Assembly: GCF_004365875.1 (NCBI RefSeq)
Contig: NZ_SODF01000001.1
Location: 3,596,001 to 3,660,000 of the forward strand
Direction of reading: 5' to 3'
DNA length: 64,000 nt
Source of the DNA: Kribbella kalugense
GTDB taxonomy: Bacteria > Actinomycetota > Actinomycetes > Propionibacteriales > Kribbellaceae
A model generated the notes under the pieces. It made no database searches, was not told where the DNA came from, and saw only the letters and a program-made list of their open reading frames with translations. The first letter of the stretch is position 1. Every line of letters begins with the position of its first letter. The translations under genes and the position numbers were made by a program. Shown piece after piece: positions 52,298 to 59,718 of the stretch.

Positions 52298-53122
52298 TCA
52301 TGCGACGCGTCGGAGCGCCTGCTCGCGTCGTTCGGCGACCTTTGAGCCCGACTCCCGCCGCGCCATCCGCCGCAGTACGACCGGAGCCAGCAGCAACCCA
52401 GCCACAGCCCAGACCCCGAGAACAGCCGCCGTCTCCAGGTGCCGCCAGGACCCGTCAACCTCGACCGCCGGGGACGGCAGCAGCGCCGACCGCATGCCGA
52501 GCCCCATCCAGTAGATCGGCGTGACCTGGCCGATCCACTCCAGCCAACTCGGCAGCGCGGTGATCGGATAGAAGATGCCGGAGATCGCGATCAGCCCGAG
52601 CATCGGCAACTGGATCAGCCCCTGCGATCGCGCAGTGGTGAACACCGAGCCGAGCACCGCGCCGATCGGCAACGTCGCGACCAGGCCGAGCAGCAACACC
52701 CAGCCAAGCGTCAACCAGTGCGCCGACCCGAGCGAGATCCCGTCGACCAGAAACAGCGCAGGGATCAGCAGAATCGCCAGGTCCGCGATCAACCCGCCCC
52801 CGACCGACACGACCTTCCCGACGACATAACCGACCAAACCGTTGGGTATGGCCTTGGCGCGGAGCAGCGTTCCGTCGGCGCGGTCGGCTGTGAGGAGCTG
52901 GCTGATGCTGACCATGCCCATTGCGGCGTTCATCCCGAGGATGCTCGGCAGTGCGAGCGCGCCGAGCTGGAACCCGGTCGAGCCGAAGTCGCGGTTTCGC
53001 AGGAAGAACAGTGCGACCAGCATCAGGATCGGCCAGAGGAAGTGGCTGAGGAGTTCGGCCGGATTCGTGAACGACTGCCGCAGCTCGATCAGCCCACGCT
53101 GCCAACCCACTCGGATTCTCAT
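52298..53122 (-). CDS. ABC-2 type transporter permease
   Basis: A 274-residue membrane protein with six helices, typical of drug or antibiotic exporters (ABC-2/DrrB type): LLSHFLWPILMLVALFFLRN, ALALPSILGMNAAMGMVSIS, and GLIQLPMLGLIAISGIFYPI followed by TALPSWLEWIGQVTPIYW. It works with the ATPase encoded just upstream, whose stop it overlaps (ATGA). Its C-terminal tail is basic. The exported compound is unknown. Confidence 0.9.
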   Translation of the reverse strand: MRIRVGWQRGLIELRQSFTNPAELLSHFLWPILMLVALFFLRNRDFGSTGFQLGALALPSILGMNAAMGMVSISQLLTADRADGTLLRAKAIPNGLVGYVVGKVVSVGGGLIADLAILLIPALFLVDGISLGSAHWLTLGWVLLLGLVATLPIGAVLGSVFTTARSQGLIQLPMLGLIAISGIFYPITALPSWLEWIGQVTPIYWMGLGMRSALLPSPAVEVDGSWRHLETAAVLGVWAVAGLLLAPVVLRRMARRESGSKVAERREQALRRVA

Positions 53123-53982
53123 GACTGCTCCCGGACCAGTGCGAGGTAGGTGTCTTCGAGCGAGGCTCGGCGTACTTCGAGTTCGGCGACAGCCTCGCCG
53201 TACGTCGCGAACAGTCCGCGGACGAACGCGGTCGAGTCCTCGGTCGACTTGCGGAACGGCCGACCGTCGATCGTCCAGCGGACCTCGTCCTCGCCTGCGA
53301 TCAGCTTGGTGAGCTGAGCTGTCGTGCCGGCCGCGATGATGCGGCCCGCGGTCAGGACGAGGATGCGGTGCGCGAGCTTGCTCGCCTCGTCGAGGTCGTG
53401 GGTGGTGAGCAGGATCGTGGTGTCCTGCTCGGCCGCAAGTCGTCGTACCAGGTCGTGGAACTCCGACCGCGCCTCTGGGTCGAACCCGGCTGTCGGCTCG
53501 TCCAGGAACAGTACGTTGGGCCGCCCAACGATCCCGATCGCGACGTCGAGCCGGCGGCGCTGACCGCCGGAGAGGGTCCTGATCTTCTGACCGGCGTGCG
53601 CGGTCAGGCCGACCGCGTCGAGCAGTTCGTCCGTCGGCCAGGGGCGCGGCTCGGCCGAGGTTGCGTACGGCGCGTAGTACGAACCGAGGTGATGAAGGAG
53701 CTCACGGACTCGCCAGTTGCCGTGGTCGCGCCAGGACTGCAGGACGATGCCGAGCCGGGATCGCCAACGTTCGTCACCCGCGGCCGGGTCGACGCCGAGG
53801 ACCTCGACCCGGCCCGCCGATCGGAGCCGGAAGCCTTCGAGGATCTCGATCGTCGTGCTCTTGCCGGCGCCGTTCGGGCCGAGTAGCGCGACCACCTCGC
53901 CCGGGCCGGCGTCGAACGAGACGTCGTGCAGCACCTCGGTGTCGCCGTACCGCATCCGCAGGCCGTCCACTGTCAGAACCAT
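53119..53982 (-). CDS. ABC transporter ATP-binding protein (DrrA type)
   Basis: A 287-residue ATPase. Walker A is LLGPNGAGKSTTIEILEG, the signature is RTLSGGQRRRLDVAIGIVG, Walker B is VLFLDEPTAGFDPEAR and the H-loop is TTHDLDEASKLAHR. A C-terminal extension of about 60 residues is like DrrA proteins. With the permease downstream it makes an exporter. It is divergent from a regulator with an IS30-type HTH; the 152-base gap has a palindrome and repeated GCAAT motifs. Confidence 0.93.
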   Translation of the reverse strand: MVLTVDGLRMRYGDTEVLHDVSFDAGPGEVVALLGPNGAGKSTTIEILEGFRLRSAGRVEVLGVDPAAGDERWRSRLGIVLQSWRDHGNWRVRELLHHLGSYYAPYATSAEPRPWPTDELLDAVGLTAHAGQKIRTLSGGQRRRLDVAIGIVGRPNVLFLDEPTAGFDPEARSEFHDLVRRLAAEQDTTILLTTHDLDEASKLAHRILVLTAGRIIAAGTTAQLTKLIAGEDEVRWTIDGRPFRKSTEDSTAFVRGLFATYGEAVAELEVRRASLEDTYLALVREQS

Positions 53983-54089
53983 GGCAGCAAGCTATGTTGC
54001 GTTCACTAGATCGGCAATCGTGATGCCTGGCCAGGCAGTCGCGAAACCCTTGGAAACATGGCAATCTGTGCAATGAAGCTGTGAGGGAA

Positions 54090-54103
54090 TGCAACTCGTT
54101 GCA
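54090..54103. promoter_or_regulatory. Palindrome between the ABC-2 exporter and its divergent regulator
   Basis: TGCAAC-TC-GTTGCA, 32 bases upstream of the regulator start at 54135. Further GCAAT half-sites occur at about 54013, 54061 and 54070, so cooperative binding is possible. Confidence 0.5.
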
Positions 54104-54134
54104 ATGAGCTGACGGTAAACGCGCGGAGGTATCG

Positions 54135-54950
54135 ATGCCCGGAGGCAGGCTGAGTCACCAGGACCGGCTCGACATCGCGGCCGGACTGGCGGAGGGGTTC
54201 GGGTACGCCGAGATCGCGCGGCAACTGCAGCGGCCGACGTCGACGATCAGCCGGGAGGTCGGACGGAACGGCGGCGCGGGCGGGTACCGGGCAGACCACG
54301 CGCACTACGCGACCGCCTCGCGAGCCCGGCGCCGACGGGCGGTCGCCGCGGAGGCCGACCGACGTTCGGACGATTCGCGGCGGGCGTATGTTGAGCGGTT
54401 TGCGGCGATGATGGTTGAGGGTGGGTTGCCGCGGATGGCTTCGCGAGTGCTTGCGCTGTTATATACGTCCGACTCTCGCACCCTCACCGCGGCCGATCTC
54501 GTCCGGGAGCTGCGGGTCAGCCCGGCGTCGATCTCGAAGGCGATCGGTTATCTCGAGCGCGTCGGCATGGTCCATCGTGAGCCCGATCCGCACCGCCGGT
54601 TCCAGCACTACGTGATCGCGGACGACGTCTGGCTGAAGGCGTGGGAGGTCAGCGCCCGGACCAACTTCAACTGGGCCGAGACCGCGGCCGAGGGTGTCGA
54701 GTTGGTCGGGCGCGACACTCCGGCCGGCGAACGGCTGGCGCAGATGGCCGAGTTCTTCGAACGGCTCAGCGAGGACATGTCCGGCGGCGCAGGCTTCCAG
54801 GACTGCCTTTCTGTCCTCGCCGCGCTCTGGCAGGCGGACCGGTTGCTCGAAGACGAACTCGCAATCAAGCTCGGCTGGCCCGTCGAGCGGGTCACTGATG
54901 CGCTCGATTACGCGATCAAGGCAGCAGGGGCCGCAGCATCCGCCGAGTGA
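54135..54950 (+). CDS. Regulator with IS30-type HTH fused to a GbsR/MarR-like domain
   Basis: A 271-residue protein. Residues 1-65 match the HTH_38 domain of IS30 transposases (LSHQDRLDIAAGLAEGFGYA followed by EIARQLQRPTSTISREVGRN). Residues 85-260 look like a GbsR/MarR winged helix (GGLPRMASRVLALLYTSDSR, LRVSPASISKAIGYLERVGM). There is no DDE catalytic domain, so it is a regulator, not a transposase. It is divergent from the ABC-2 exporter. Its last 35 bases overlap the convergent flavoprotein gene. Confidence 0.82.
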   Translation: MPGGRLSHQDRLDIAAGLAEGFGYAEIARQLQRPTSTISREVGRNGGAGGYRADHAHYATASRARRRRAVAAEADRRSDDSRRAYVERFAAMMVEGGLPRMASRVLALLYTSDSRTLTAADLVRELRVSPASISKAIGYLERVGMVHREPDPHRRFQHYVIADDVWLKAWEVSARTNFNWAETAAEGVELVGRDTPAGERLAQMAEFFERLSEDMSGGAGFQDCLSVLAALWQADRLLEDELAIKLGWPVERVTDALDYAIKAAGAAASAE

Positions 54951-56028
54951 CGCCACCGTCAGCCAGGCCTAGTTCGACCAGGTCGTCGAAGATGTGCTGG
55001 TCGCCGGCGGCCGCGCGAATGCCGGCGTCGAGGATTCGTTCCGAGCGGCTGAGCTGGGCGACGAGCGCGGTATGCCGGAGGTGCCTCGACAGCAGGCGAG
55101 ACGTCCGGCGACGGTACGGCGTACCTGCGTCCGAGCTGCCCGCCCGTAGTGCATCGGCGATCGACCGCCCGGCCAGTAGACCAGTCGCGACCGCGTAGTA
55201 GATGCCTTCGCCGGTCATCGGGTTGATCAGTCCGGCAGCGTCGCCGGCGAGCAACACCGGACCGCGCTGCGGACGCCAACTCCACCCGGCGAGCGGCAGG
55301 TGATGACCCCACCACGACTCGCCGCCGTCGGTGGCGCCCGGCAGCAGGGTCTCGAGGTGTTGCAGGAGGTCGGATCGCGTCGGGCGGGTGCCGGCCAGCA
55401 GTTCGCCGTACCCGACGTTGGACCAGCCGTCGCCGCGGTCGAACGACCAGGCGTACGACGGTTGCCGGCCGGGGCCGTACGCGATGACCTGACTCGCCGC
55501 CCGAGCGGGTGGCGTCGGTGCGTACCCACGGATCGCGAGCGCGACCGGACCAGACTTCGTCCCGAGCTCCCGCCGTACGACGGAATGCGCACCGTCGGCG
55601 CCGACCACGAAACGGGCGTGCAGGTCGTCGTCGACCGTGACGGATTGGCGTTCGATCGTAAGTCCGCGTACTCGCCGCCGGATCAACTGAGCCCCGGCCG
55701 CCTGCGCGGCCTCGACGAGCCGTTGATCGAACACCATCCTCGGCACCACCCAGGTCGGGCGGGACATCTGCCGGTCCACGCCGGCCTGGCCGCGATTCAG
55801 GACGAACCGACGTACCGGAGTCCAATCGTCGAGGATCCCGGTGACACCGACCTCGGCGAGCAGATCGAGTACGTGCGGCGCGATCCCGTCACCGCAGGCC
55901 TTGTCCCGCGGGAAGTCGTGCCGATCAAGCAACAGAACAGACAGCCCCGGATCCGCCGCCAACGCGCCCAGCGCCACCGAAGCCCCCGCCGGCCCGGCCC
56001 CCACAACCACCAAATCCCACACAAGCAC
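54916..56028 (-). CDS. Geranylgeranyl-reductase-family FAD-dependent oxidoreductase
   Basis: A 370-residue flavoprotein. The FAD motif is LVVVGAGPAGASVALGALAA; the family's PxxYxW-type/CGDG segment is PRDKACGDGIAPHVLDLLAE; the second FAD motif is LLAGDAAGLINPMTGEGIYY. It reduces polyprenyl groups (quinone side chains, lipids) or similar substrates with NAD(P)H. It has the ATG at 56028 and no partner gene. It is convergent with the IS30-HTH regulator. Confidence 0.9.
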   Translation of the reverse strand: MLVWDLVVVGAGPAGASVALGALAADPGLSVLLLDRHDFPRDKACGDGIAPHVLDLLAEVGVTGILDDWTPVRRFVLNRGQAGVDRQMSRPTWVVPRMVFDQRLVEAAQAAGAQLIRRRVRGLTIERQSVTVDDDLHARFVVGADGAHSVVRRELGTKSGPVALAIRGYAPTPPARAASQVIAYGPGRQPSYAWSFDRGDGWSNVGYGELLAGTRPTRSDLLQHLETLLPGATDGGESWWGHHLPLAGWSWRPQRGPVLLAGDAAGLINPMTGEGIYYAVATGLLAGRSIADALRAGSSDAGTPYRRRTSRLLSRHLRHTALVAQLSRSERILDAGIRAAAGDQHIFDDLVELGLADGGVTRRMLRPLLP

Positions 56029-56079
56029 CTCCCACCCTTCGGGCCACAGTCTCGCAGCAACCGAAACCCGCGTCGTGGG

Positions 56080-56841
56080 TCAGGTGCCTGGGCGGCGGCC
56101 GGGTTTGTTGGGGCGGCGGGCGGTACGCCGGATGCGCGAGGTGTGCGGAGTGGTCTGGCCGATGGGTGAGACCGGGCGCGGCTCGTCGGGGTCGACGACC
56201 TTGAGCGGTGGCGGGACGAAGACGGGGATGGTCTCCTCTTCGTCCTGCGGCACCACCGGCGGCGCGGGCGGACGTGGCGGCGATTGGGCTCGGGCGGCTG
56301 ACTCTTTGCTTACCCGCACTCGAGGTGCCCCGAGTAGTACGCCCGGCGGGACGATCGGTTCGCGGTGGCGGCGGTGGGGAAGCTCAGTGCTCAGCTTGAT
56401 GCCGAGCGCATCGATCAGTTTGCTGCAGGCAACGATGGAGACGGCGACCGCGACTACCGTGCAGGCCGCGAAGAGGATCGACTGGCCGCCGGACGACCAG
56501 TTCGACGGGTCGGTGCGGACCATGGCGGCGATCATCGCGACCACGAATGCGTTGGTGATGCCGATGGCGACGGCCAGGCCGACCGTACAGAGCAGTACTC
56601 GCCGCTCCAGCCCGACATCGTCGGCCGCGGCAACGAGTCCGGCGATCAATCCCGCGAGTACCGGGACTGTATAGACAAGCGCCAGCGTGAGGCCGGGGCT
56701 GGCGACGAGGTAGAAGATGTCGAAGACGATCGCGGTGCCGGTTAGTGCGGCTGCGAAGCACACCACCATCGGCGGGTAGGCGCGCAGCACCGAGACCGTG
56801 TCCGCGGGCACGGTCTTGAACATCCGCAACGCCAACAGCAA
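56080..56841 (-). CDS. Hypothetical membrane protein with proline-rich C-terminal tail
   Basis: A 253-residue protein. Four membrane helices occupy residues 24-145. A proline-, Arg- and acid-rich cytoplasmic tail follows (SPPRPPAPPVVPQDEEETIP, ending RRTARRPNKPGRRPGT). No family is recognised. The TTG at 56841 has AGGGGA seven bases upstream; an ATG six codons later (56823) is the alternative. It is 51 bases upstream of the flavoprotein start on the same strand. Confidence 0.65.
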   Translation of the reverse strand: MLLALRMFKTVPADTVSVLRAYPPMVVCFAAALTGTAIVFDIFYLVASPGLTLALVYTVPVLAGLIAGLVAAADDVGLERRVLLCTVGLAVAIGITNAFVVAMIAAMVRTDPSNWSSGGQSILFAACTVVAVAVSIVACSKLIDALGIKLSTELPHRRHREPIVPPGVLLGAPRVRVSKESAARAQSPPRPPAPPVVPQDEEETIPVFVPPPLKVVDPDEPRPVSPIGQTTPHTSRIRRTARRPNKPGRRPGT

Positions 56842-56944
56842 CTACTCATCCCCTCGTCCTCCCCCATTGTGCAGGTCCCCACCACCGTCCGTGAGACTCC
56901 CCAACCAGCGAGTCGCCGACCCACCGCACTTTAGGGTGGTGCGG

Positions 56945-57304
56945 GTGGATGAGGTACGGGTTGCGGTCGAGGCGGAGCTGAGGTTGTTGCTTCCGGAGGT
57001 TCGGGGGTCGGCGGAGGCGGTGGACGCCTTACTCGATCCCGAGTTCGTCGAGGTCGGCGCTTCGGGGCGGTTGTGGGATCGGCCGGCGATCGTCGAGGCA
57101 CTGGCGTCCGGGGAGATCACCGACACGGATCCGATCGAGGCGACCGAGGTCGCCGGGGTGCGGTTGGCCGAGGATCTCGTCCACGTGACCTATCTGTCCC
57201 GTCGTACCGGTGGTGCGCCGGTCCGCCGCAGCTCGATCTGGCGGCGGACCGACGGCACCTGGCGGCTCTACTACCACCAAGGCACGCCGACCGAGAAGGC
57301 TTAG
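56945..57304 (+). CDS. NTF2-like/DUF4440 protein
   Basis: A 119-residue single-domain cone-fold protein. The pattern ALLDPEFVEVGASGRLWDRP, then VHVTYLSRRTGGAPVRRSSI and WRRTDGTWRLYYHQGTPTEK, is typical of DUF4440/SnoaL-like proteins of unknown ligand. The GTG at 56945 is chosen for the AGGGTGG site just upstream; GTG codons at 56936 and 56939 are alternatives. The stop overlaps the stop of the convergent sigma factor gene by four bases. Confidence 0.78.
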   Translation: MDEVRVAVEAELRLLLPEVRGSAEAVDALLDPEFVEVGASGRLWDRPAIVEALASGEITDTDPIEATEVAGVRLAEDLVHVTYLSRRTGGAPVRRSSIWRRTDGTWRLYYHQGTPTEKA

Positions 57305-58122
57305 GCGGCCGTCTGCGTCGGAGCCAGCTTGTCCCGGAGGTCCTCGAGGATCCGGCGGAGGACGCGCGACACCTGCATCTGGCTGACGCCGATGTCGTCG
57401 CCGATCTCCGACTGCGTCCAGCCCTCGATGAACCGCAGCTGCAGGATCCGGCGATCGCGGTCGCCCAGATCGGACAGCACCGGCTCCAGCATTTCCACCG
57501 CTTCCAGTTGGTCGATGGTCGCGTCGTCGTCATCGGCGACCACGTCGGCCAGCGTGAGTTCCGCGTCGGCCTCGGCCGGGCGGTCCAGCGAGAGCACGTT
57601 GAAGCAGCCCTTCGCCGCGAGTGCCTGCTCGACCTCGGTCACCTCGACCTCGAGGTGCTCGGCGATCTCCGCCGGCGTCGGCTCGCGGTTCAGCTGCTGC
57701 TCGAGCTCCGGCAGCTTGCTCGCGATCGTGCCTTGCATCTCCTGCAGCCGGCGCGGAATCCGGACCGTCCAGGCGCAGTCGCGGAAGTACCGCTTGACCT
57801 CGCCCCGGATGGTCGGGATGGCGAACCCGATGAACGGGGTCTCCGCCTCCAGCCGGTAGTGGTGGGCTGCTTTCAGCAGGCCCAGGTAGGCGACCTGCTC
57901 CAGGTCGTCGGACTCGGCGCCCCGGCCGCGGAAGCGGCGCGCGATGCCCTTGGCCATTTCGAGGTTGAGTTCGACGACTTGTTCGAGAAGTTCCTGCCGC
58001 TCGCCTTCGGCGGTGCTGACAGCCCGGCGTTCCATCAGTTCCCGGGTAGCTGTTTCACGTGCGGCCCGATCGGGCTGAGTGGCTGTGCGGGTCGACGCCC
58101 GCTCCATGATGCTGGTGACCAT
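57301..58122 (-). CDS. sigF: SigB/SigF-family alternative sigma factor
   Basis: A 273-residue sigma factor. Region 2 reads MAKGIARRFRGRGAESDDLE, then QVAYLGLLKAAHHYRLEAET (typical of SigF); region 3 includes REPTPAEIAEHLEVEVTEVE; region 4 is DRRILQLRFIEGWTQSEIGD followed by DIGVSQMQVSRVLRRILEDL. It should direct stress or development genes. No anti-sigma or anti-anti-sigma gene is next to it. A SigB-type promoter sits about 75 bases upstream, suggesting autoregulation. The exact subfamily is not certain. Confidence 0.9.
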   Translation of the reverse strand: MVTSIMERASTRTATQPDRAARETATRELMERRAVSTAEGERQELLEQVVELNLEMAKGIARRFRGRGAESDDLEQVAYLGLLKAAHHYRLEAETPFIGFAIPTIRGEVKRYFRDCAWTVRIPRRLQEMQGTIASKLPELEQQLNREPTPAEIAEHLEVEVTEVEQALAAKGCFNVLSLDRPAEADAELTLADVVADDDDATIDQLEAVEMLEPVLSDLGDRDRRILQLRFIEGWTQSEIGDDIGVSQMQVSRVLRRILEDLRDKLAPTQTAA

Positions 58123-58195
58123 TGGTATGACCTCGCGACTGTCTCGTCACGGCGTGGCACTTCGCTGAACCACGGTCATGCCTGCAGAGAGAGTC

Positions 58196-58221
58196 GTACC
58201 CCGGCACTCGCCAACTCATGC
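58196..58221 (-). promoter_or_regulatory. SigB-type promoter upstream of the sigma factor gene
   Basis: On the minus strand GCAT (58221-58218), a 16-base spacer and GGGTAC (58201-58196) match the GNNT-N14-16-GGGTAC pattern of actinomycete stress sigmas. It gives a leader of about 65-70 bases. Confidence 0.6.
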
Positions 58222-58352
58222 ATCGAGCCCAAAACCGTCACTGGGGGCGACCGGACACGTCTGTCCGGCGGGCCGCGACAGGCGCATCGTCACAGGAAGT
58301 AAGGGAGCGGACACATGACCCCAAAACGTGTACGATGCAAATGCAAGGCCAG

Positions 58353-58364
58353 ATGCACGTGCAT
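58353..58364. promoter_or_regulatory. ATGCACGTGCAT palindrome upstream of DUF397
   Basis: A perfect 12-bp palindrome 29 bases before the DUF397 start, preceded by ATGCAAGGCC. The same palindrome with the same ATGCAAG neighbour recurs at 59421-59436 upstream of the XRE/DUF5753 gene. Confidence 0.6.
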
Positions 58365-58393
58365 ATGCCAAGGACGTACGGAAGGTGCAGCAG

Positions 58394-58627
58394 ATGACTG
58401 CGATCTACAACGGCATGCCCGGCGACTCGAATGGTGAGCTGATCTGGCGCAAGAGCCAGCGCAGCAACGCGAACGGCCAATGTGTCGAGGTAGCGAAGCT
58501 GCCCGACGGCGGTGCGGCGGTGCGCAACTCGCGCTTCACCGACGGCCCGGCACTGGTGTTCACCAAGGCCGAAATCGAGGCGTTCCTCGGCGGCGTTCAC
58601 GACGGCGATTTCGACGATCTCGCCTGA
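58394..58627 (+). CDS. DUF397 protein
   Basis: A 77-residue DUF397 protein. The family core LIWRKSQRSNANGQCVEVAK, then DGGAAVRNSRFTDGPALVFT and the end KAEIEAFLGGVHDGDFDD, is clear. DUF397 proteins are the small partners of XRE/DUF5753 regulators in actinomycetes, sometimes described as toxin-antitoxin-like pairs; Streptomyces members affect development. The ATG at 58394 has GAAGGTG upstream. The presumed partner is at 59719. A strong terminator follows. Confidence 0.88.
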   Translation: MTAIYNGMPGDSNGELIWRKSQRSNANGQCVEVAKLPDGGAAVRNSRFTDGPALVFTKAEIEAFLGGVHDGDFDDLA

Positions 58628-58640
58628 GCAACACCGCGCA

Positions 58641-58694
58641 ACACGAAAGCAAGGGCCCCTTCGCCAGGCGAGTGACGAAGGGGCCCTTTCGTGT
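58641..58694. terminator. Strong hairpin after DUF397
   Basis: AAGGGCCCCTTCG (58651-58663) and CGAAGGGGCCCTT (58676-58688) form a 13-bp stem. ACACGAAA and TTTCGTGT extend it outside, with a four-base bulge on the left. Confidence 0.85.
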
Positions 58695-58787
58695 GTCCGG
58701 AGAGTCCGGTACGACGGCCGCGCGGTGACGCCGGCCCGGTCGTGTCCAAGTCATTTCAGGGGCCCGCTCAGGCGGCTCAGCGGCGTA

Positions 58788-58833
58788 CAAAAACGCCAGG
58801 GCCGAACTCTCCGGCGAGAGTCGGCCCTGGCGT
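58788..58833 (-). terminator. Intrinsic terminator of the two-gene minus-strand module
   Basis: ACGCCAGGGCCGA (58793-58805) pairs with TCGGCCCTGGCGT (58821-58833), extended by CTCTC/GAGAG with one bulged base and a CGGC loop. On the minus strand the stem is followed by TTTTT, a true T-run. Confidence 0.88.
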
Positions 58834-58854
58834 GCCTGAGGGGCAGGTAGCGGG

Positions 58855-59040
58855 TTACTGGACGGTGAGCGGCCAGAGCTGCTCGCTCGGCAGCTCCGAT
58901 GCCTTCCCGGTCGCCGCATTGTCAACGGTGATTCGCAATCCGGTGAACTTCGGCGTCATCACGCGCTGGTACCGCGAAGCGCGGTCCGGCTCCGCGACGT
59001 ACTCGGCGATCAAGTGGTCGCCCAACCAGATCCGCACCAT
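58855..59040 (-). CDS. Small conserved hypothetical protein
   Basis: A 61-residue protein (MVRIWLGDHLIAEYVAEPDR..., ending SELPSEQLWPLTVQ), probably a small beta-rich fold; it is not recognised as a known family. The ATG at 59040 has AGGAGGA six bases upstream. An in-frame ATG at 59073 overlaps the stop of the upstream gene and is a possible longer start. It is the second gene of a two-gene module ending at an intrinsic terminator. The module sits between the DUF397 gene and the XRE regulator. Confidence 0.65.
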   Translation of the reverse strand: MVRIWLGDHLIAEYVAEPDRASRYQRVMTPKFTGLRITVDNAATGKASELPSEQLWPLTVQ

Positions 59041-59069
59041 CTTCCGTCCTCCTACTGCTCTGTCGGTGG

Positions 59070-59264
59070 TCATTGAGCCAGGCTCACGATCGGGTCGCCG
59101 TCGAGTTGGCGAACCCCGCGCAACCAGCCCTCGAAGGCCCAGCGCTGTTGCTCGGGGCAACGCGCGACCAGCTCCTGGATCTCCCGCTCCGTCAGCTCCT
59201 CGGGCGCGCGGCCGCCGGTCATGTCTGCGGTCTGCTCCACAACTTCACTGTCGTTGTCGTTCAT
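59070..59264 (-). CDS. Small acidic conserved hypothetical protein
   Basis: A 64-residue protein. The acidic N-terminal half (NDNDSEVVEQTADM) is followed by a helical part (APEELTEREIQELVARCPEQ, then QRWAFEGWLRGVRQL). No family is recognised. Its stop overlaps a possible start of the next gene (ATGA), so the two are coupled. A GCCAACGG/CCGTTGGC hairpin lies just upstream of its start. Confidence 0.6.
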   Translation of the reverse strand: MNDNDSEVVEQTADMTGGRAPEELTEREIQELVARCPEQQRWAFEGWLRGVRQLDGDPIVSLAQ

Positions 59265-59718
59265 CGACTCGGGTTCCCCAACCAGTCATGCCAACGGGGG
59301 GCCGTTGGCGGTCTGTAAGGACCGGCCTGCTGGATCACGCGATGTCACCCATCGCGAGATTCAGCTCACCTTCTGTGCATGAATCAATCATGGCGTCGGC
59401 ACGCGACGAATGCAAGCGCCCGATGCACGTGCATCGGCACGTTTTCCAATTCGAGACCACAACGGGCCCGATTCCGCCTGAATCAGCCTCGATCGGCCGC
59501 CCTCGGCCCGGGTTCAGCGCCGCTCAGCGGGCTAGTATGTACTGACAAATAGATCCAGACCGGATCGGCTACTCTTACGCTCCGTGTTCGCTGCTGCGGA
59601 TCCGGCGCTCTTTTGTAAGAGCCTCGGCAGATCGAGGCGCAACCGTGCGATGATGAGCACCTGCGGGTGAGGTTTTGCCGATGTTGAAGACAGCTGCTGG
59701 GGGCCGTGGGAGGTGGGT
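59265..59718. other. 454-base gene-free regulatory stretch
   Basis: No convincing coding frame. It holds a perfect hairpin GCCAACGG-GGGG-CCGTTGGC at 59290-59309, the palindrome CGATGCACGTGCATCG at 59421-59436, and a hairpin GCTCTT-TTGT-AAGAGC at 59607-59622 in the leader side of the XRE gene. It lies between two divergent transcription units. Confidence 0.6.
59421..59436. promoter_or_regulatory. 16-bp palindrome CGATGCACGTGCATCG, second copy of the DUF397 box
   Basis: Contains ATGCACGTGCAT, identical to 58353-58364, and like it is preceded by ATGCAAG a few bases before. It probably binds one regulator at both sites; the XRE/DUF5753 protein is the obvious candidate. Confidence 0.6.

Noticed and set aside
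54135..54340. IS30 transposase fragment
   Set aside because: The HTH is in frame with a complete regulator domain in a divergent promoter arrangement; no DDE domain, terminal repeats or frame damage is seen.
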